From Prochlorococcus sp. AG-412-J13 (GTDB taxonomy: Bacteria; Cyanobacteriota; Cyanobacteriia; PCC-6307; Cyanobiaceae), in assembly GCA_003214815.1 (NCBI GenBank), contig QCLE01000010.1, forward strand, positions 1 through 64,000: a DNA stretch of 64,000 nucleotides. Direction: 5' to 3'. The notes under the pieces are model-generated. The model saw only the letters and a program-made list of their open reading frames with translations, ran no database searches and was not told the origin of the DNA. The translations under genes and the position numbers were made by a program. Below are positions 37,589 through 46,360 of this stretch, piece after piece (within the stretch, counting starts at the first letter, position 1; each line of letters begins with the position of its first letter).

Positions 37589-37879
37589 CTATTGCCCCAA
37601 CTCTTCAAGTTGCTTCCTCACATCAGCAATTGCAGAATTAAGTTGCTCAACTTTCTTCTCCAGTTTCTCTCCTTCAGCTTCATTTATATTTTCATTTGAA
37701 TCAATCGCTTCAGAGCCGTCTTGAATTCTGGAGGAATACATCATTGCTTTTTGTTTTTTTTCCTCCTTTCTTTTGTCTGCTTCGGATATTAACCACCAAG
37801 CTAGACCTGCTGCTCCAATAAAAGCACCGCTTATTAATGATAAAAGATTATTTGAAGACGAATCTCTGTATTCAGACAT
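37589..37879 (-). CDS. small membrane-anchored coiled-coil protein
   Basis: A 96-residue protein. A short polar start is followed by one hydrophobic helix (SLISGAFIGAAGLAWWLIS, about 14-32), a Lys/Glu-rich segment (ADKRKEEKKQK), and a C-terminal coiled coil (KLEKKVEQLNSAIADVRKQL). That architecture suggests a single-pass membrane protein with a cytoplasmic helix. No family is recognised. It sits between the upp-like gene (gap 29 nt) and ilvD (gap 23 nt) on the same strand. Confidence 0.65.
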   Translation of the reverse strand: MSEYRDSSSNNLLSLISGAFIGAAGLAWWLISEADKRKEEKKQKAMMYSSRIQDGSEAIDSNENINEAEGEKLEKKVEQLNSAIADVRKQLEELGQ

Positions 37880-37908
37880 TGGTAAAAAATTTACTCCTAT
37901 ATTCTATA

Positions 37909-38526
37909 TTAGTTCTTATCTTGAAATATAGTACTCAAACGCAATAAAGGATTCCCAATTCCCGGTACCAATAATTTTGTGTTTTCATCTTCCTCATCTA
38001 TACAAGAGGTGTAGATTACCTGATTAGGGAATAATTTCGCAATTTCATTTAACCCTTTATTTGAGCAAATAGCAGTTATTAACAAAATCCTATTGGAATC
38101 AACACCTAATTTCTTTAATTTAATTAAAGTTTCTAATGTCGCTGATGTTGTCGTTATTTGTTCAGAATAAAATATAACTCCTTCATTTGAGTCAATACTC
38201 TTAGGTAGTTCTCCCAATGAAAGTGTCGAATTAGGAATTACTTCTTTAGATCCAAACCAAAGAGATAACCCTTCGGGCAACATTGCGAGCACTTTTATTG
38301 GATAATCATTATTAATAAAGAATCCATCTGCGTCCCCATTATCAGTATTTACTATTTCTTTTTTATATGGCAGCCAATTACGTAATGCTTCATATGTAAG
38401 CCATTTTCCTAATTGTTCATATCCTGTTGAAAACAAAATATTTGGAGTATTTTTTTCTCGCAAGATTGAAAGCCAATGTTTTATTAATGGATGAGGAGGA
38501 ACAATAACCTTTAGTGACATTGCCAT
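37909..38526 (-). CDS. uracil phosphoribosyltransferase-like protein, probably inactive
   Basis: A 205-residue protein clearly related to Upp: PPHPLIKHWLSILREKNTPN, EALRNWLPYKKE, LPEGLSLW and the C-terminal SCIDEE...LLVPGIGNP. The PRPP-binding loop of active enzymes (D-P-x-L-A-T-G-G) is replaced by SEQITTTSAT, losing the Asp and the TGG. The terminal GD-x-GD-x-x-FGT is replaced by GNPLLRLST. It may have lost phosphoribosyl transfer and become a regulator or binding protein. An ATG at 38520 is an alternative start. No true upp is visible nearby. Confidence 0.72.
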   Translation of the reverse strand: MAMSLKVIVPPHPLIKHWLSILREKNTPNILFSTGYEQLGKWLTYEALRNWLPYKKEIVNTDNGDADGFFINNDYPIKVLAMLPEGLSLWFGSKEVIPNSTLSLGELPKSIDSNEGVIFYSEQITTTSATLETLIKLKKLGVDSNRILLITAICSNKGLNEIAKLFPNQVIYTSCIDEEDENTKLLVPGIGNPLLRLSTIFQDKN

Positions 38527-38589
38527 ATATTTTCCTTTAAGATACTCTTACAAACTTTAAATACTTAAGTTCTAAAATACAGTCTTATT

Positions 38590-39102
38590 ATGATTAAATC
38601 AATTGTTTTCCCCTCACTAAAGAATGCATTAATTACTTTGTTATTCGTTGGGATTTTATTTTTTAATTCTGTAAATTCTGCATGGGCTAAAAGACCTCCT
38701 GAGATTAGAAACCAACAAGACCTTAATTTAGAGCCAGATATGCATGGTCAAGATTTAAGTGGTAACGAATACGTTAAGTTTGATTTGAATGGTTTTAATT
38801 TCAGTGAAAGTAATTTAGAAGGCGCGGTATTCAATAATAGTAAGTTGCAAAACTCAAAGTTTACTGGAGCCAATTTAAGAGATGCACTAGCTTATGCAAC
38901 AGACTTTACAGATGCAGATCTTTCGGATGTTAATTTTACAAATGCTTTATTAATGGAGAGTAATTTTGAAGGTGCAAAAATAGATGGTGCAGATTTTACT
39001 GATGCTGTTCTTAGTCGTACTCAACAAAAACAATTATGTGCGATTGCAGATGGAACAAATAGTTCTACAGGAGAGAGTACAGAATATAGCTTAGGTTGTT
39101 AA
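38590..39102 (+). CDS. exported pentapeptide-repeat protein
   Basis: A 170-residue protein. The N-terminal signal peptide has a hydrophobic core (ALITLLFVGILFFNS) and a plausible cleavage site after VNSAWA, near residue 33. Residues about 55-142 form tandem pentapeptide repeats of the A(D/N)LxX type (SNLEGAVFNNSKLQNSKFTG, ANLRDALAYATDFTDADLSD), building a right-handed beta-helix. The C-terminus has two cysteines (QLCAIADG, YSLGC) that may form a disulfide. It resembles lumenal pentapeptide proteins of thylakoids. The binding partner is unknown. A CobW-family gene follows 9 nt later. Confidence 0.8.
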   Translation: MIKSIVFPSLKNALITLLFVGILFFNSVNSAWAKRPPEIRNQQDLNLEPDMHGQDLSGNEYVKFDLNGFNFSESNLEGAVFNNSKLQNSKFTGANLRDALAYATDFTDADLSDVNFTNALLMESNFEGAKIDGADFTDAVLSRTQQKQLCAIADGTNSSTGESTEYSLGC

Positions 39103-39111
39103 TCATTAAGG

Positions 39112-40176
39112 ATGAAAATAAAAATACCAGTAATAGTTGTTTCTGGTTTTCTTGGCTCAGGTAAAACAACTTTTCTTAGATATTTGTTAAAGAAGAGTAA
39201 TAAAAAATTTGGTTTAATAATAAATGAATTTGGTGATGTTGGAATTGACGGTGATTTGATTAAAAGTTGCGATAGATGTGATGAAACTGAAGAAGAATGC
39301 GTAATCGAATTAAATAATGGATGTTTATGTTGTACTGTTCAAGATGATTTTGTTCCATCAATAAAAGCTCTTCTCGAATTTAATCCTCCTATTGAATCAA
39401 TAATTATCGAAACAAGTGGCTTGGCACTACCAATTCCCTTAATTCAAGCACTTAACTGGCCTGAAATTAGGTCTTCCATCTACCTTGATGTTGTAGTTGG
39501 GATCGTTAATGGAGAGTCAATGCTTAATGGTTCACCAATTAATGATCTAAATAAAATAATAAAACAATATAATGATACAGATAATATTGATCACAACGCC
39601 TCTATTGAAGAACTTTTTGAGGAACAACTTGAAGTTTCTGATATCGTTTTAGTCTCTAGATCAGATATCTTAAATGATCATCAGTTTGCTGTTGTAAAAA
39701 ATAAAATCAAAGGAAGTTTAAACTCATCTACACCAGTCCTTAAATCCAAGAATGGCAGAATTGATTTAAATTATTTATTTGATTTTAATTTTAAAAAAGA
39801 GACTTATAAACAATTTTTAACGGAAGAACATGACCATAATCATGTTGAGCTTGTATCAGATTCAATTAAATTAAATTATTTCCTTGGAAAAAATGACTTC
39901 GAAGAAGTGATGTCAAAAATCTTGGATGAATTAAATATTCTTCGAATAAAAGGACGTATTTGGATACCAAACAAATCATTGCCTTTACAAATACAAATAG
40001 TTGGAAAAAAAATTAATACTTGGTTTGAAGAAGCTCCAGACAATTGTTGGAGACCAAATGATAATGCTGGTATTGAATTAGTAATAATTTCCTTTGATGA
40101 AAAATCGATAAAAATTTTGAATAAAAAAATTAAAGAGAAATTTAAGATTTTAAGTGGCCCAAAAATAACAATTTGA
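39112..40176 (+). CDS. CobW/COG0523-family GTPase, putative metal chaperone
   Basis: A 354-residue G3E-family GTPase. Walker A is GFLGSGKTT (12-20), the metal-binding motif GCLCCTVQDDF is intact, the switch is IIETSGLALP, and a NKxD-like SRSD follows. A short His-rich patch (EEHDHNHVE) lies before the C-terminal CobW_C domain, where Zn or Co could bind. The family inserts or delivers metals; members near cobalamin or Zn-starvation genes are typical, but no such neighbours exist here. It is 9 nt after the pentapeptide gene and 46 nt before a small zinc-finger protein. Confidence 0.85.
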   Translation: MKIKIPVIVVSGFLGSGKTTFLRYLLKKSNKKFGLIINEFGDVGIDGDLIKSCDRCDETEEECVIELNNGCLCCTVQDDFVPSIKALLEFNPPIESIIIETSGLALPIPLIQALNWPEIRSSIYLDVVVGIVNGESMLNGSPINDLNKIIKQYNDTDNIDHNASIEELFEEQLEVSDIVLVSRSDILNDHQFAVVKNKIKGSLNSSTPVLKSKNGRIDLNYLFDFNFKKETYKQFLTEEHDHNHVELVSDSIKLNYFLGKNDFEEVMSKILDELNILRIKGRIWIPNKSLPLQIQIVGKKINTWFEEAPDNCWRPNDNAGIELVIISFDEKSIKILNKKIKEKFKILSGPKITI

Positions 40177-40222
40177 TTTTATAGTTAACTGCCAGGATAC
40201 TTACTCCAGTAGACAGTCTTAA

Positions 40223-40387
40223 ATGAAAAATTCAAAAATTTCTTTAAAACCAATAATCTCTGACGATGTAATATCAATTGATAAAATCAAATGTTCCAAA
40301 TGTGGTGGGGCAGGAAATTTTAAAACACCTGAAAATTCAAGAAGAACTTGCTTAGTTTGTTTTGGTAAAGGCTACATAAACATTTAA
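40223..40387 (+). CDS. 54-residue DnaJ-type zinc finger protein
   Basis: ATG at 40223-40225 begins a 54-residue frame ending TAA at 40385-40387. It holds two C-x-x-C-x-G-x-G units, CSKCGGAG (24-31) and CLVCFGKG (43-50), exactly like one zinc site of DnaJ's cysteine-rich domain. There is no J domain. Such mini zinc fingers may assist thiol or protein folding, as in plastid BSD2-like proteins, but the role here is inferred. It lies between the CobW gene (46 nt) and purS (97 nt). Confidence 0.68.
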   Translation: MKNSKISLKPIISDDVISIDKIKCSKCGGAGNFKTPENSRRTCLVCFGKGYINI

Positions 40388-40484
40388 AAATTCAGAAGAC
40401 CTTGAGGTAAAAATATTTGTTTATTAATCAATAGTACTTTTTATTAGAATTTAAACTAATCTTCTAGTAGAAATTAATTTTTAA

Positions 40485-40739
40485 TTGGACCAATTTGCTG
40501 TAAAAGTTTTTGTAAGACTAAGACCTTCAGTTTTAGATCCAGCAGGGGAAGCTACCAAATCTGCTTCTATAAAACTTGGAGCCGAGGGAATAAAATCATT
40601 ACGTATAGGAAAAATGATTGAAGTAAAAATAGAAGGTAATGGTGAAAACGAAGTAAGAAAAAAAATTGATTTATTGTGTGATAGGTTATTCGCAAATACT
40701 GTTATTGAAGATTATGAGTATTCACTAGAAAAATTATAA
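40485..40739 (+). CDS. purS: phosphoribosylformylglycinamidine synthase subunit PurS
   Basis: An 84-residue PurS, the small structural subunit that links PurQ and PurL to make FGAM from FGAR in purine synthesis. It has the expected pattern [26 protein letters not shown]-like [14 protein letters not shown], and the C-terminal [13 protein letters not shown]. The apparent start is TTG at 40485. It is followed after 1 nt by purQ, its obligatory partner; purL is not in this window. Confidence 0.93.
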   Translation: MDQFAVKVFVRLRPSVLDPAGEATKSASIKLGAEGIKSLRIGKMIEVKIEGNGENEVRKKIDLLCDRLFANTVIEDYEYSLEKL

Positions 40740-40740
40740 A

Positions 40741-41406
40741 ATGGATAATTTTACTGTAGGAGTTGTTGTCTTCCCTGGATCTAATTGTGATCGTGATGTT
40801 TCATGGGCACTGGAAGGTTGTTTAGACATAAGAACAAAATACTTGTGGCATGAGTCTTCAGATTTAAGCGATGTAGATGCAATAGTTTTACCTGGAGGAT
40901 TTAGCTATGGTGATTATTTAAGATGCGGCGCAATTGCTAGATTCTCTCCATTAATAAATGCCTTGGATGAGTTTGTTAAAAGCGGAAAAAGAGTTTTAGG
41001 AATTTGTAATGGGTTTCAAATCTTGACAGAATCAGGCTTTTTGCCTGGTGCCCTTACTGCAAATAAAAACCTTAATTTCATCTGTGATGATGTTGAACTT
41101 GATATTGTTTCTTCAAAAGGAGGTTGGTTTAATAATGAAGATGAAAAACAGACTATTAATTTGCCAATAGCGCATGGGGAAGGAAGATATCATTGTGATT
41201 CTGATACTTTAAAAAAACTTGTAGATAATGAATTGATCGCTTTGAGATATAAAAATAATCCTAATGGATCTTCATTCGATATCGCTGGCATAACTAATGA
41301 AAATGGAAACGTTTTAGGTTTAATGCCTCATCCAGAGCGAGCATGTGACGAGGTAATTGGTGGGACTGATGGTCTCTTTACATTAAAATCATTAATATTG
41401 AAATAA
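40741..41406 (+). CDS. purQ: phosphoribosylformylglycinamidine synthase subunit PurQ
   Basis: A 221-residue class I glutamine amidotransferase that supplies ammonia to PurL. The nucleophile Cys is in [13 protein letters not shown] (about Cys94), and the catalytic His-x-Glu is in [23 protein letters not shown] and [18 protein letters not shown] are typical PurQ segments. It starts 1 nt after purS. The two genes end at a strong terminator hairpin shared with the convergent fructose-bisphosphate aldolase gene. Confidence 0.95.
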   Translation: MDNFTVGVVVFPGSNCDRDVSWALEGCLDIRTKYLWHESSDLSDVDAIVLPGGFSYGDYLRCGAIARFSPLINALDEFVKSGKRVLGICNGFQILTESGFLPGALTANKNLNFICDDVELDIVSSKGGWFNNEDEKQTINLPIAHGEGRYHCDSDTLKKLVDNELIALRYKNNPNGSSFDIAGITNENGNVLGLMPHPERACDEVIGGTDGLFTLKSLILK

Positions 41407-41438
41407 AAAAAGACCCCCAAATTTGGAGGTCTTTTTTT
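41405..41438. terminator. bidirectional intrinsic terminator between purQ and fbaA
   Basis: An A tract is followed by GACCCCCAAATTTGGAGGTC and a T tract. The arms GACC/GGTC and CCAAA/TTTGG form a GC-rich stem with one C-A mismatch, and A and T tracts flank it on both sides. The symmetry means it can stop transcription both from purQ (plus strand) and from the class II aldolase gene (minus strand, ending at 41453). This is the clearest terminator in the window. Confidence 0.85.
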
Positions 41439-41452
41439 GATTTAGTTACGAA

Positions 41453-42526
41453 TTAAACAGTAGCTTTTACTTTTGGATCTAAATCGCCTTTTGAGTAAAG
41501 ATCAGCGAAATAATTAGTGCTATTTTGTTTGATCTTACTTGCTTGACCTTCGCACCAGAACTGCTTATATCTATCAAGACAAACTTGCTTCATGTACTTT
41601 CTAGCAGGTTTATTAAAATGTCTTGGGTCGAAGTTTGCCTTGTCAGCAAATGCTGCCTCTCTTACCGCGGCAGTGAATGCAAGTCTATTGTCTGTATCAA
41701 TGTTAACTTTCCTGACTCCATTTCTTATTCCTTCTTGAATCTCTTCAACTGGAACTCCATATGTCTGAGGAATTTCACCACCATATTTGTTAATGATATC
41801 CAACCATTCCTGCGGAACTGAACTAGATCCGTGCATTACAAGATGGGTATTTGGAAGTGCTTTATGGATTTCAGCAATTCTGCTTATCGCAAGAACTTCT
41901 CCTGTAGGTTTTCTTGTGAATTTATAAGCACCATGACTTGTACCTATAGCAATAGCTAAAGCATCAACTTTTGTTTTAGCAACAAAATCTGCAGCTTCTT
42001 CAGGATCAGTCAAAAGCATATCTGTAGAAAGTTCACCTTCGAATCCATGGCCATCTTCTGCTTCCCCTTTCCCTGTTTCTAATGAACCTAAGCAACCCAG
42101 TTCGCCCTCAACACTAACTCCAACTGAATGAGCAAAATCTACTACTTTTTTAGTAACTGCAACATTATATTCGTAACTAGCAGGTGTTTTTGCATCTGCC
42201 TCTAATGAACCATCCATCATTACTGATGTGAAACCATTTATTGCTGCTGAATAGCATGTTGATGGTTCATTACCATGGTCTTGGTGCATTACCACTGGAA
42301 TATTAGGATATGTCTCTGTGGCAGCAAGGATTAGATGACGTAGGAAAATTTCTCCTGCATAATTTCTTGCCCCTCTTGAAGCTTGGAGGATTACAGGACT
42401 ATCAGTTTCATATGCTGCTTCCATGATTGCTTGAACTTGCTCAAGGTTATTAACATTGAAAGCTGGAATACCGTAACCATTCTCAGCAGCGTGATCTAAA
42501 AGTAGTCTTAGTGGAACGAGGGCCAT
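41453..42526 (-). CDS. fbaA: fructose-bisphosphate aldolase, class II
   Basis: A 357-residue zinc-dependent aldolase of the Calvin cycle and glycolysis. Zinc ligands and catalytic motifs are visible: [31 protein letters not shown] and [13 protein letters not shown], then [12 protein letters not shown]. It matches the cyanobacterial/proteobacterial form of about 357 residues. A class I aldolase lies 146 nt upstream on the same strand. It ends at the bidirectional terminator before purQ. Confidence 0.95.
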   Translation of the reverse strand: MALVPLRLLLDHAAENGYGIPAFNVNNLEQVQAIMEAAYETDSPVILQASRGARNYAGEIFLRHLILAATETYPNIPVVMHQDHGNEPSTCYSAAINGFTSVMMDGSLEADAKTPASYEYNVAVTKKVVDFAHSVGVSVEGELGCLGSLETGKGEAEDGHGFEGELSTDMLLTDPEEAADFVAKTKVDALAIAIGTSHGAYKFTRKPTGEVLAISRIAEIHKALPNTHLVMHGSSSVPQEWLDIINKYGGEIPQTYGVPVEEIQEGIRNGVRKVNIDTDNRLAFTAAVREAAFADKANFDPRHFNKPARKYMKQVCLDRYKQFWCEGQASKIKQNSTNYFADLYSKGDLDPKVKATV

Positions 42527-42672
42527 AATTAAAATAAGTTAAATGCTATGTAAAGCATATGTTTCCGAGAGTTTAGTATAAAGAGGTATCAAATGTCACG
42601 TCATTAGATATACAAAATACTAAATTAAAGAAACTAATTTTATGACCCAGAGTAATTTTTAGAATTTTTCAG

Positions 42673-43740
42673 TTAGTAAGTGTAGCCTGCCACAAATAAT
42701 TGCTCATCAGATGAAGGTTGAGATCCTGCTACATAGGCACCTTTTGAGGCTTCAGAGTTTGCTTGAGCTCTTGCTATTAATGCTTTTTGACCTCCTTCAA
42801 CGTCGCTTCCTTTCCAGGCCTTTAAGCATGAGTGCTGTAATGCTCTTCCATAGGAGAATGAAACATTCCATAAAGCTTTCCTGTAAAGAGTGTTCATATT
42901 GTTTAAATAAACAGAAGCAGCTTCTTCGCTTAACCCTCCTGATAAGAAAACTATTCCAGGAACTGATGCAGGAACACATCTTTCCATAGTTCTGATTGTC
43001 ATTTCAGCAACTTTCATATGATCAGCCTTTGTTGCACAATCTGCTCCATTAACAGTCATAGAAGGTTTTAATAGAGTCCCTTCTAGAAAAACTCCATTTG
43101 CTTGACAGGCAATATAAACCTGCTTTATTACTTCTTCTTGGACTTCAGCAGTTTTTTCAATAGTATGATCGCCGTCCATTAAAATTTCAGGTTCAATAAT
43201 TGGTACCAAGCCAGATTCTTGAACTGATCTTGCATACCTTGCTAATCCCCAAGCATTCTCTTGAATTGATAGTTTTGAAGGACAACCATTATTTGTAATT
43301 TGCAGCACTGCTCTCCACTTTGCAAATCTTGCACCTTGCTCATAATATTTTGCTGCTCTTTCAACTAACCCATCTAGGCCAGAGCAAAAAGTTTCTACAT
43401 CTCCTCCTCCTGGAAGTGGATTTAGACCTTTATCGACCTTTATACCTGGAATAATACCTAAATTATTTAGTTTCTTAACCATTGACTCACCATCTTGGTG
43501 ATTCTGATAAAGAGTTTCTTCGAAGAGGATTGCTCCACTTATATATTTGCCAAGACCTTCTGTAGTAAAAAGCATTCCCCTATATGCCTTCCTATTATCT
43601 TCAGTATTCTCAACGCCAATTCCAGCGAATCTTTTACCTACTGTTTTAGTGGATTCATCTACCGCTAATATCCCTTTTCCTTTAGAAGCTAGTAATTGAG
43701 CATTTTCTTTAAGCTCATTTTTGTAATAATTTAAAGCCAT
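42673..43740 (-). CDS. fructose-bisphosphate aldolase, class I
   Basis: A 355-residue Schiff-base aldolase that is metal-independent. Signatures include GKGILAVDESTKTVGKRF, KVDKGLNPLPGGG, LEGTLLKPSMTVNG (the Schiff-base lysine in LLKP) and VFLSGGLSEEAASVYLNN. Its C-terminus ends with Tyr (AGYTY), as in eukaryotic-type class I aldolases. It sits beside the class II aldolase, 146 nt apart on the same strand, so the genome carries both chemistries for the same reaction. Which is dominant for Calvin-cycle flux is unclear. Confidence 0.93.
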   Translation of the reverse strand: MALNYYKNELKENAQLLASKGKGILAVDESTKTVGKRFAGIGVENTEDNRKAYRGMLFTTEGLGKYISGAILFEETLYQNHQDGESMVKKLNNLGIIPGIKVDKGLNPLPGGGDVETFCSGLDGLVERAAKYYEQGARFAKWRAVLQITNNGCPSKLSIQENAWGLARYARSVQESGLVPIIEPEILMDGDHTIEKTAEVQEEVIKQVYIACQANGVFLEGTLLKPSMTVNGADCATKADHMKVAEMTIRTMERCVPASVPGIVFLSGGLSEEAASVYLNNMNTLYRKALWNVSFSYGRALQHSCLKAWKGSDVEGGQKALIARAQANSEASKGAYVAGSQPSSDEQLFVAGYTY

Positions 43741-43843
43741 TCTTTAATAATTCAGTTCAATTGATTTTTCCAGAATATGAAAAAAAAATAAAATCAATCC
43801 AATACTTTATCGGGTGATAATTGCTACGTATAAATGTATAGCC

Positions 43844-44941
43844 TTAAATTTTGATACTTAATCCACTTTTCGAAGATTCTCTTATGGCTTCGCAAACTTT
43901 ATGACTAGCAAGTCCCTCACATAAGCCTGGGATGATGGGTGTTCTATTAAAAATACTCTCAGCCCATAAATTTTGAATTCTTAAAACTGGGGCTATTCTC
44001 CCATCAGTCCATGTTTTTTCAAAATTAAAATTTGAATCTGCAGTTAGATTTTGTATTTTATTTTCGTTGTTTGAATATTTCAAATTAAAACCATGGACAT
44101 AATCTTTTTGGTTCTCGCTTTTAAGAATAAGTGAACCTTCGCTTCCATATATTTCTAAACTAAATCCTCTACCATTTTTAGAAATCGATGATAATGATAC
44201 CTGACATGGAATAAGATTGGAGCTGTAGTTTGATATTTCTATATTAGCGAGACAAACATCCTCACTAGTAACATCATTTAAATCAGATGAATTAGATAAA
44301 GGTCTTTTTTTGATTGATGTTGCTAACTTGCCAGATACATTTATTGATTCTCCAAAAAACCAATTCAACATGTCAAATGCATGAGTACCCAAGGCGCCAA
44401 TAACTCCCCCACCTTTGTCTTCCAAAGAATACCAATTCCAAGCTCTTTTAGGATCGGATCTACTACCCATTAACCAATCTAATTTAACTAAATATATTTC
44501 TCCTAAAATATTTTCATCAAGAAGTTTTTTTGTTTGAAGAAAAAGGGGCACTGCTCTATATTCGAAATCAACACATACGCTTATGTTATTAATCAAAGAT
44601 ATTCTCTGAAGCTCTTCTATTTCAAGGGACGATATTGAAATAGGTTTTTCTAGTAGCAAATTTTTATTGTTCTCAAGCGCGCTTTTTGCTAATTTAAATC
44701 TTGATTCAGGAGGAGTAGCAATAATGATCCCATCAATTTCTGGAGATTTAATTAAGTCATCCCAATCATGAAAAAAATCTAAGCCCGTTTCTTTTTCTAA
44801 TATCGATTTTTGCTTTTTCTCGTAATGATAAATAGCTACAGGAGTTAAGTAATCAGACTCTTTTAATGCCTCTAAATGAACTTTTTTACCAAACCCTAGT
44901 CCAGCGATCGCTATTTTTAATTTTTTATTTTTAGATTTCAT
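43844..44941 (-). CDS. Gfo/Idh/MocA-family oxidoreductase
   Basis: A 365-residue NAD(P)-dependent oxidoreductase. The N-terminal Rossmann motif is IAIAGLGFGKKVHLEALKES, followed by IIATPPESRFKLAKSAL and the family's LLLEKPISISSLE, where the EKP lysine is catalytic. The C-terminal domain has the family pattern (GGGVIGALGTHAFDMLNWFFG). Substrates of the family are usually sugars or cyclitols; this one's is unknown. It lies 2 nt downstream of a small secreted protein and is part of a long minus-strand block with accD. Confidence 0.87.
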   Translation of the reverse strand: MKSKNKKLKIAIAGLGFGKKVHLEALKESDYLTPVAIYHYEKKQKSILEKETGLDFFHDWDDLIKSPEIDGIIIATPPESRFKLAKSALENNKNLLLEKPISISSLEIEELQRISLINNISVCVDFEYRAVPLFLQTKKLLDENILGEIYLVKLDWLMGSRSDPKRAWNWYSLEDKGGGVIGALGTHAFDMLNWFFGESINVSGKLATSIKKRPLSNSSDLNDVTSEDVCLANIEISNYSSNLIPCQVSLSSISKNGRGFSLEIYGSEGSLILKSENQKDYVHGFNLKYSNNENKIQNLTADSNFNFEKTWTDGRIAPVLRIQNLWAESIFNRTPIIPGLCEGLASHKVCEAIRESSKSGLSIKI

Positions 44942-44943
44942 TT

Positions 44944-45336
44944 TTATCCATTAATAAACTCTGAACAGCTATTTTCAATAACAACATCTATGAGTTCATC
45001 GTTATTAGAAGGTTGCCATTTTGAATTGAATTGAGGTATTCCATTTATGGAAGTATCTTTGAACTTTTTTTCATCGCAATTAATTCTCATTACATAAAGT
45101 GATAACTCTCCATCATCATTCGAATTAGTTGGATTTTTAAAGAACTTTGTTAAGACACTTATTTCACCATTTGGAAGTTGCTTAATACTGCCTTTATCAA
45201 GCCATTCTTTCCCTTCATTATTCTCTTTTAGTAGGACCCAGTCAACATTTCCTATTCCATAAGAATATGGAGCAAAATTTAAAATAAAAAATAAAAGGCT
45301 TAAAGAAAAATATAAGAAATTTGAAATAATTCTCAT
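44944..45336 (-). CDS. small exported protein, unknown function
   Basis: A 130-residue protein with a clear signal peptide: a basic start (MRIISN) and a long hydrophobic core (YFSLSLLFFILNFAP), with probable cleavage around residue 27. The mature part has aromatic and charged strands (VDWVLLKENNEGKEWLDKGS) and two cysteines (RINCDEKK, ENSCSEF). Layout resembles short surface-exposed beta-rich proteins, possibly of the surface-adhesin E type, but this is tentative. It sits tightly between accD (1 nt) and the oxidoreductase gene (2 nt). Confidence 0.6.
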   Translation of the reverse strand: MRIISNFLYFSLSLLFFILNFAPYSYGIGNVDWVLLKENNEGKEWLDKGSIKQLPNGEISVLTKFFKNPTNSNDDGELSLYVMRINCDEKKFKDTSINGIPQFNSKWQPSNNDELIDVVIENSCSEFING

Positions 45337-45337
45337 T

Positions 45338-46219
45338 TTACATATTTGCTTTTACAAGTTCTTTTACACCATGAATTTTTAAAATTTTAGTCAGGGTATC
45401 CTTGAGATCTTTCCTTTTAACTATTACATCAACAAAACCATGATCAAGAAGATATTCAGCTGTTTGAAAATTATCGGGTAATTTTTCTCTTAATGTTTGT
45501 TCTATAACCCTTCTTCCAGCAAATCCAATAAGAGCTTTAGGTTCCGCCAAAATTAAATCACCTAACATTGCAAAGCTTGCTGTTACCCCTCCAGTGGTTG
45601 GATGAGTTAATAAGGGCATATAAAGAAGATTTTTTTCTTTATGTTTTTTTAGTGCTCCGGATATTTTTGCCATTTGCATGAGACTTAACATACCTTCCTG
45701 CATCCTTGCTCCTCCTGATGCACAAACAATAAGAATTGGAAAATTTTCTAAAGTTGCTCTCTCAATTATCCTTGTAATTTTTTCACCAACTACTGAACCC
45801 ATGGATCCTCCCATAAATCTAAAATCCATAACAGCTAATGCTAAAGGCATTGAATTTACAGAACAGATACCTGTTACGACTCCATCTCTTAAACCTGTAC
45901 CTGCTTGACTTTCTTTAATTCGATCAGCATATGATCTTCTATCTTTAAAACTTAAAGGATCTGTAGGACTTAGTGAACTATCAAACTCTTCGAATGAATT
46001 TTTGTCAGCAATTATATTTATCCTTTCATCGCTATTAATCCTATTGTGGTGTCCACAATTACTACAAACATTGAAATTTGAAATTAGGTCTTTTCTATAG
46101 GCAACTTGCGAACATTCTGAACATTTAACCCACAAACCATCTCCCTCATCAGTATCTTGCGAAACTTTCCCTACAAATTGATCTTTACGCCTTGCGGCAA
46201 ACCAGTCGATTAATGACAC
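45338..46219 (-). CDS. accD: acetyl-CoA carboxylase carboxyltransferase beta subunit
   Basis: A 293-residue AccD. The N-terminal zinc ribbon is [13 protein letters not shown]...NVCSNCGHH (about 34-58). The crotonase-like carboxyltransferase core contains [26 protein letters not shown] and [20 protein letters not shown]. With AccA it transfers CO2 from biotin to acetyl-CoA, making malonyl-CoA, the first step of fatty acid synthesis. It starts at ATG 46219 and is followed by the small secreted protein gene after 1 nt. Confidence 0.95.
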   Translation of the reverse strand: MSLIDWFAARRKDQFVGKVSQDTDEGDGLWVKCSECSQVAYRKDLISNFNVCSNCGHHNRINSDERINIIADKNSFEEFDSSLSPTDPLSFKDRRSYADRIKESQAGTGLRDGVVTGICSVNSMPLALAVMDFRFMGGSMGSVVGEKITRIIERATLENFPILIVCASGGARMQEGMLSLMQMAKISGALKKHKEKNLLYMPLLTHPTTGGVTASFAMLGDLILAEPKALIGFAGRRVIEQTLREKLPDNFQTAEYLLDHGFVDVIVKRKDLKDTLTKILKIHGVKELVKANM

Positions 46220-46360
46220 AACGTTTCCTGTTTTTTCTATTTAAATCTAAATAAGGTACTTTTATCAAGAAAGATATATAAAAATTTGAGATCCTCTAGA
46301 TTAAAAACTCCTCAAAGTAAAAAAATTTAATGATTTGAGTTGATAATCGAAAATTAATTA

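Noticed and set aside
42554-42570. Short inverted repeat (ATGCT...AGCAT) in the class II aldolase leader
   Set aside because: Only 5 bp of stem around a 6-nt loop in AT-rich DNA; expected by chance.
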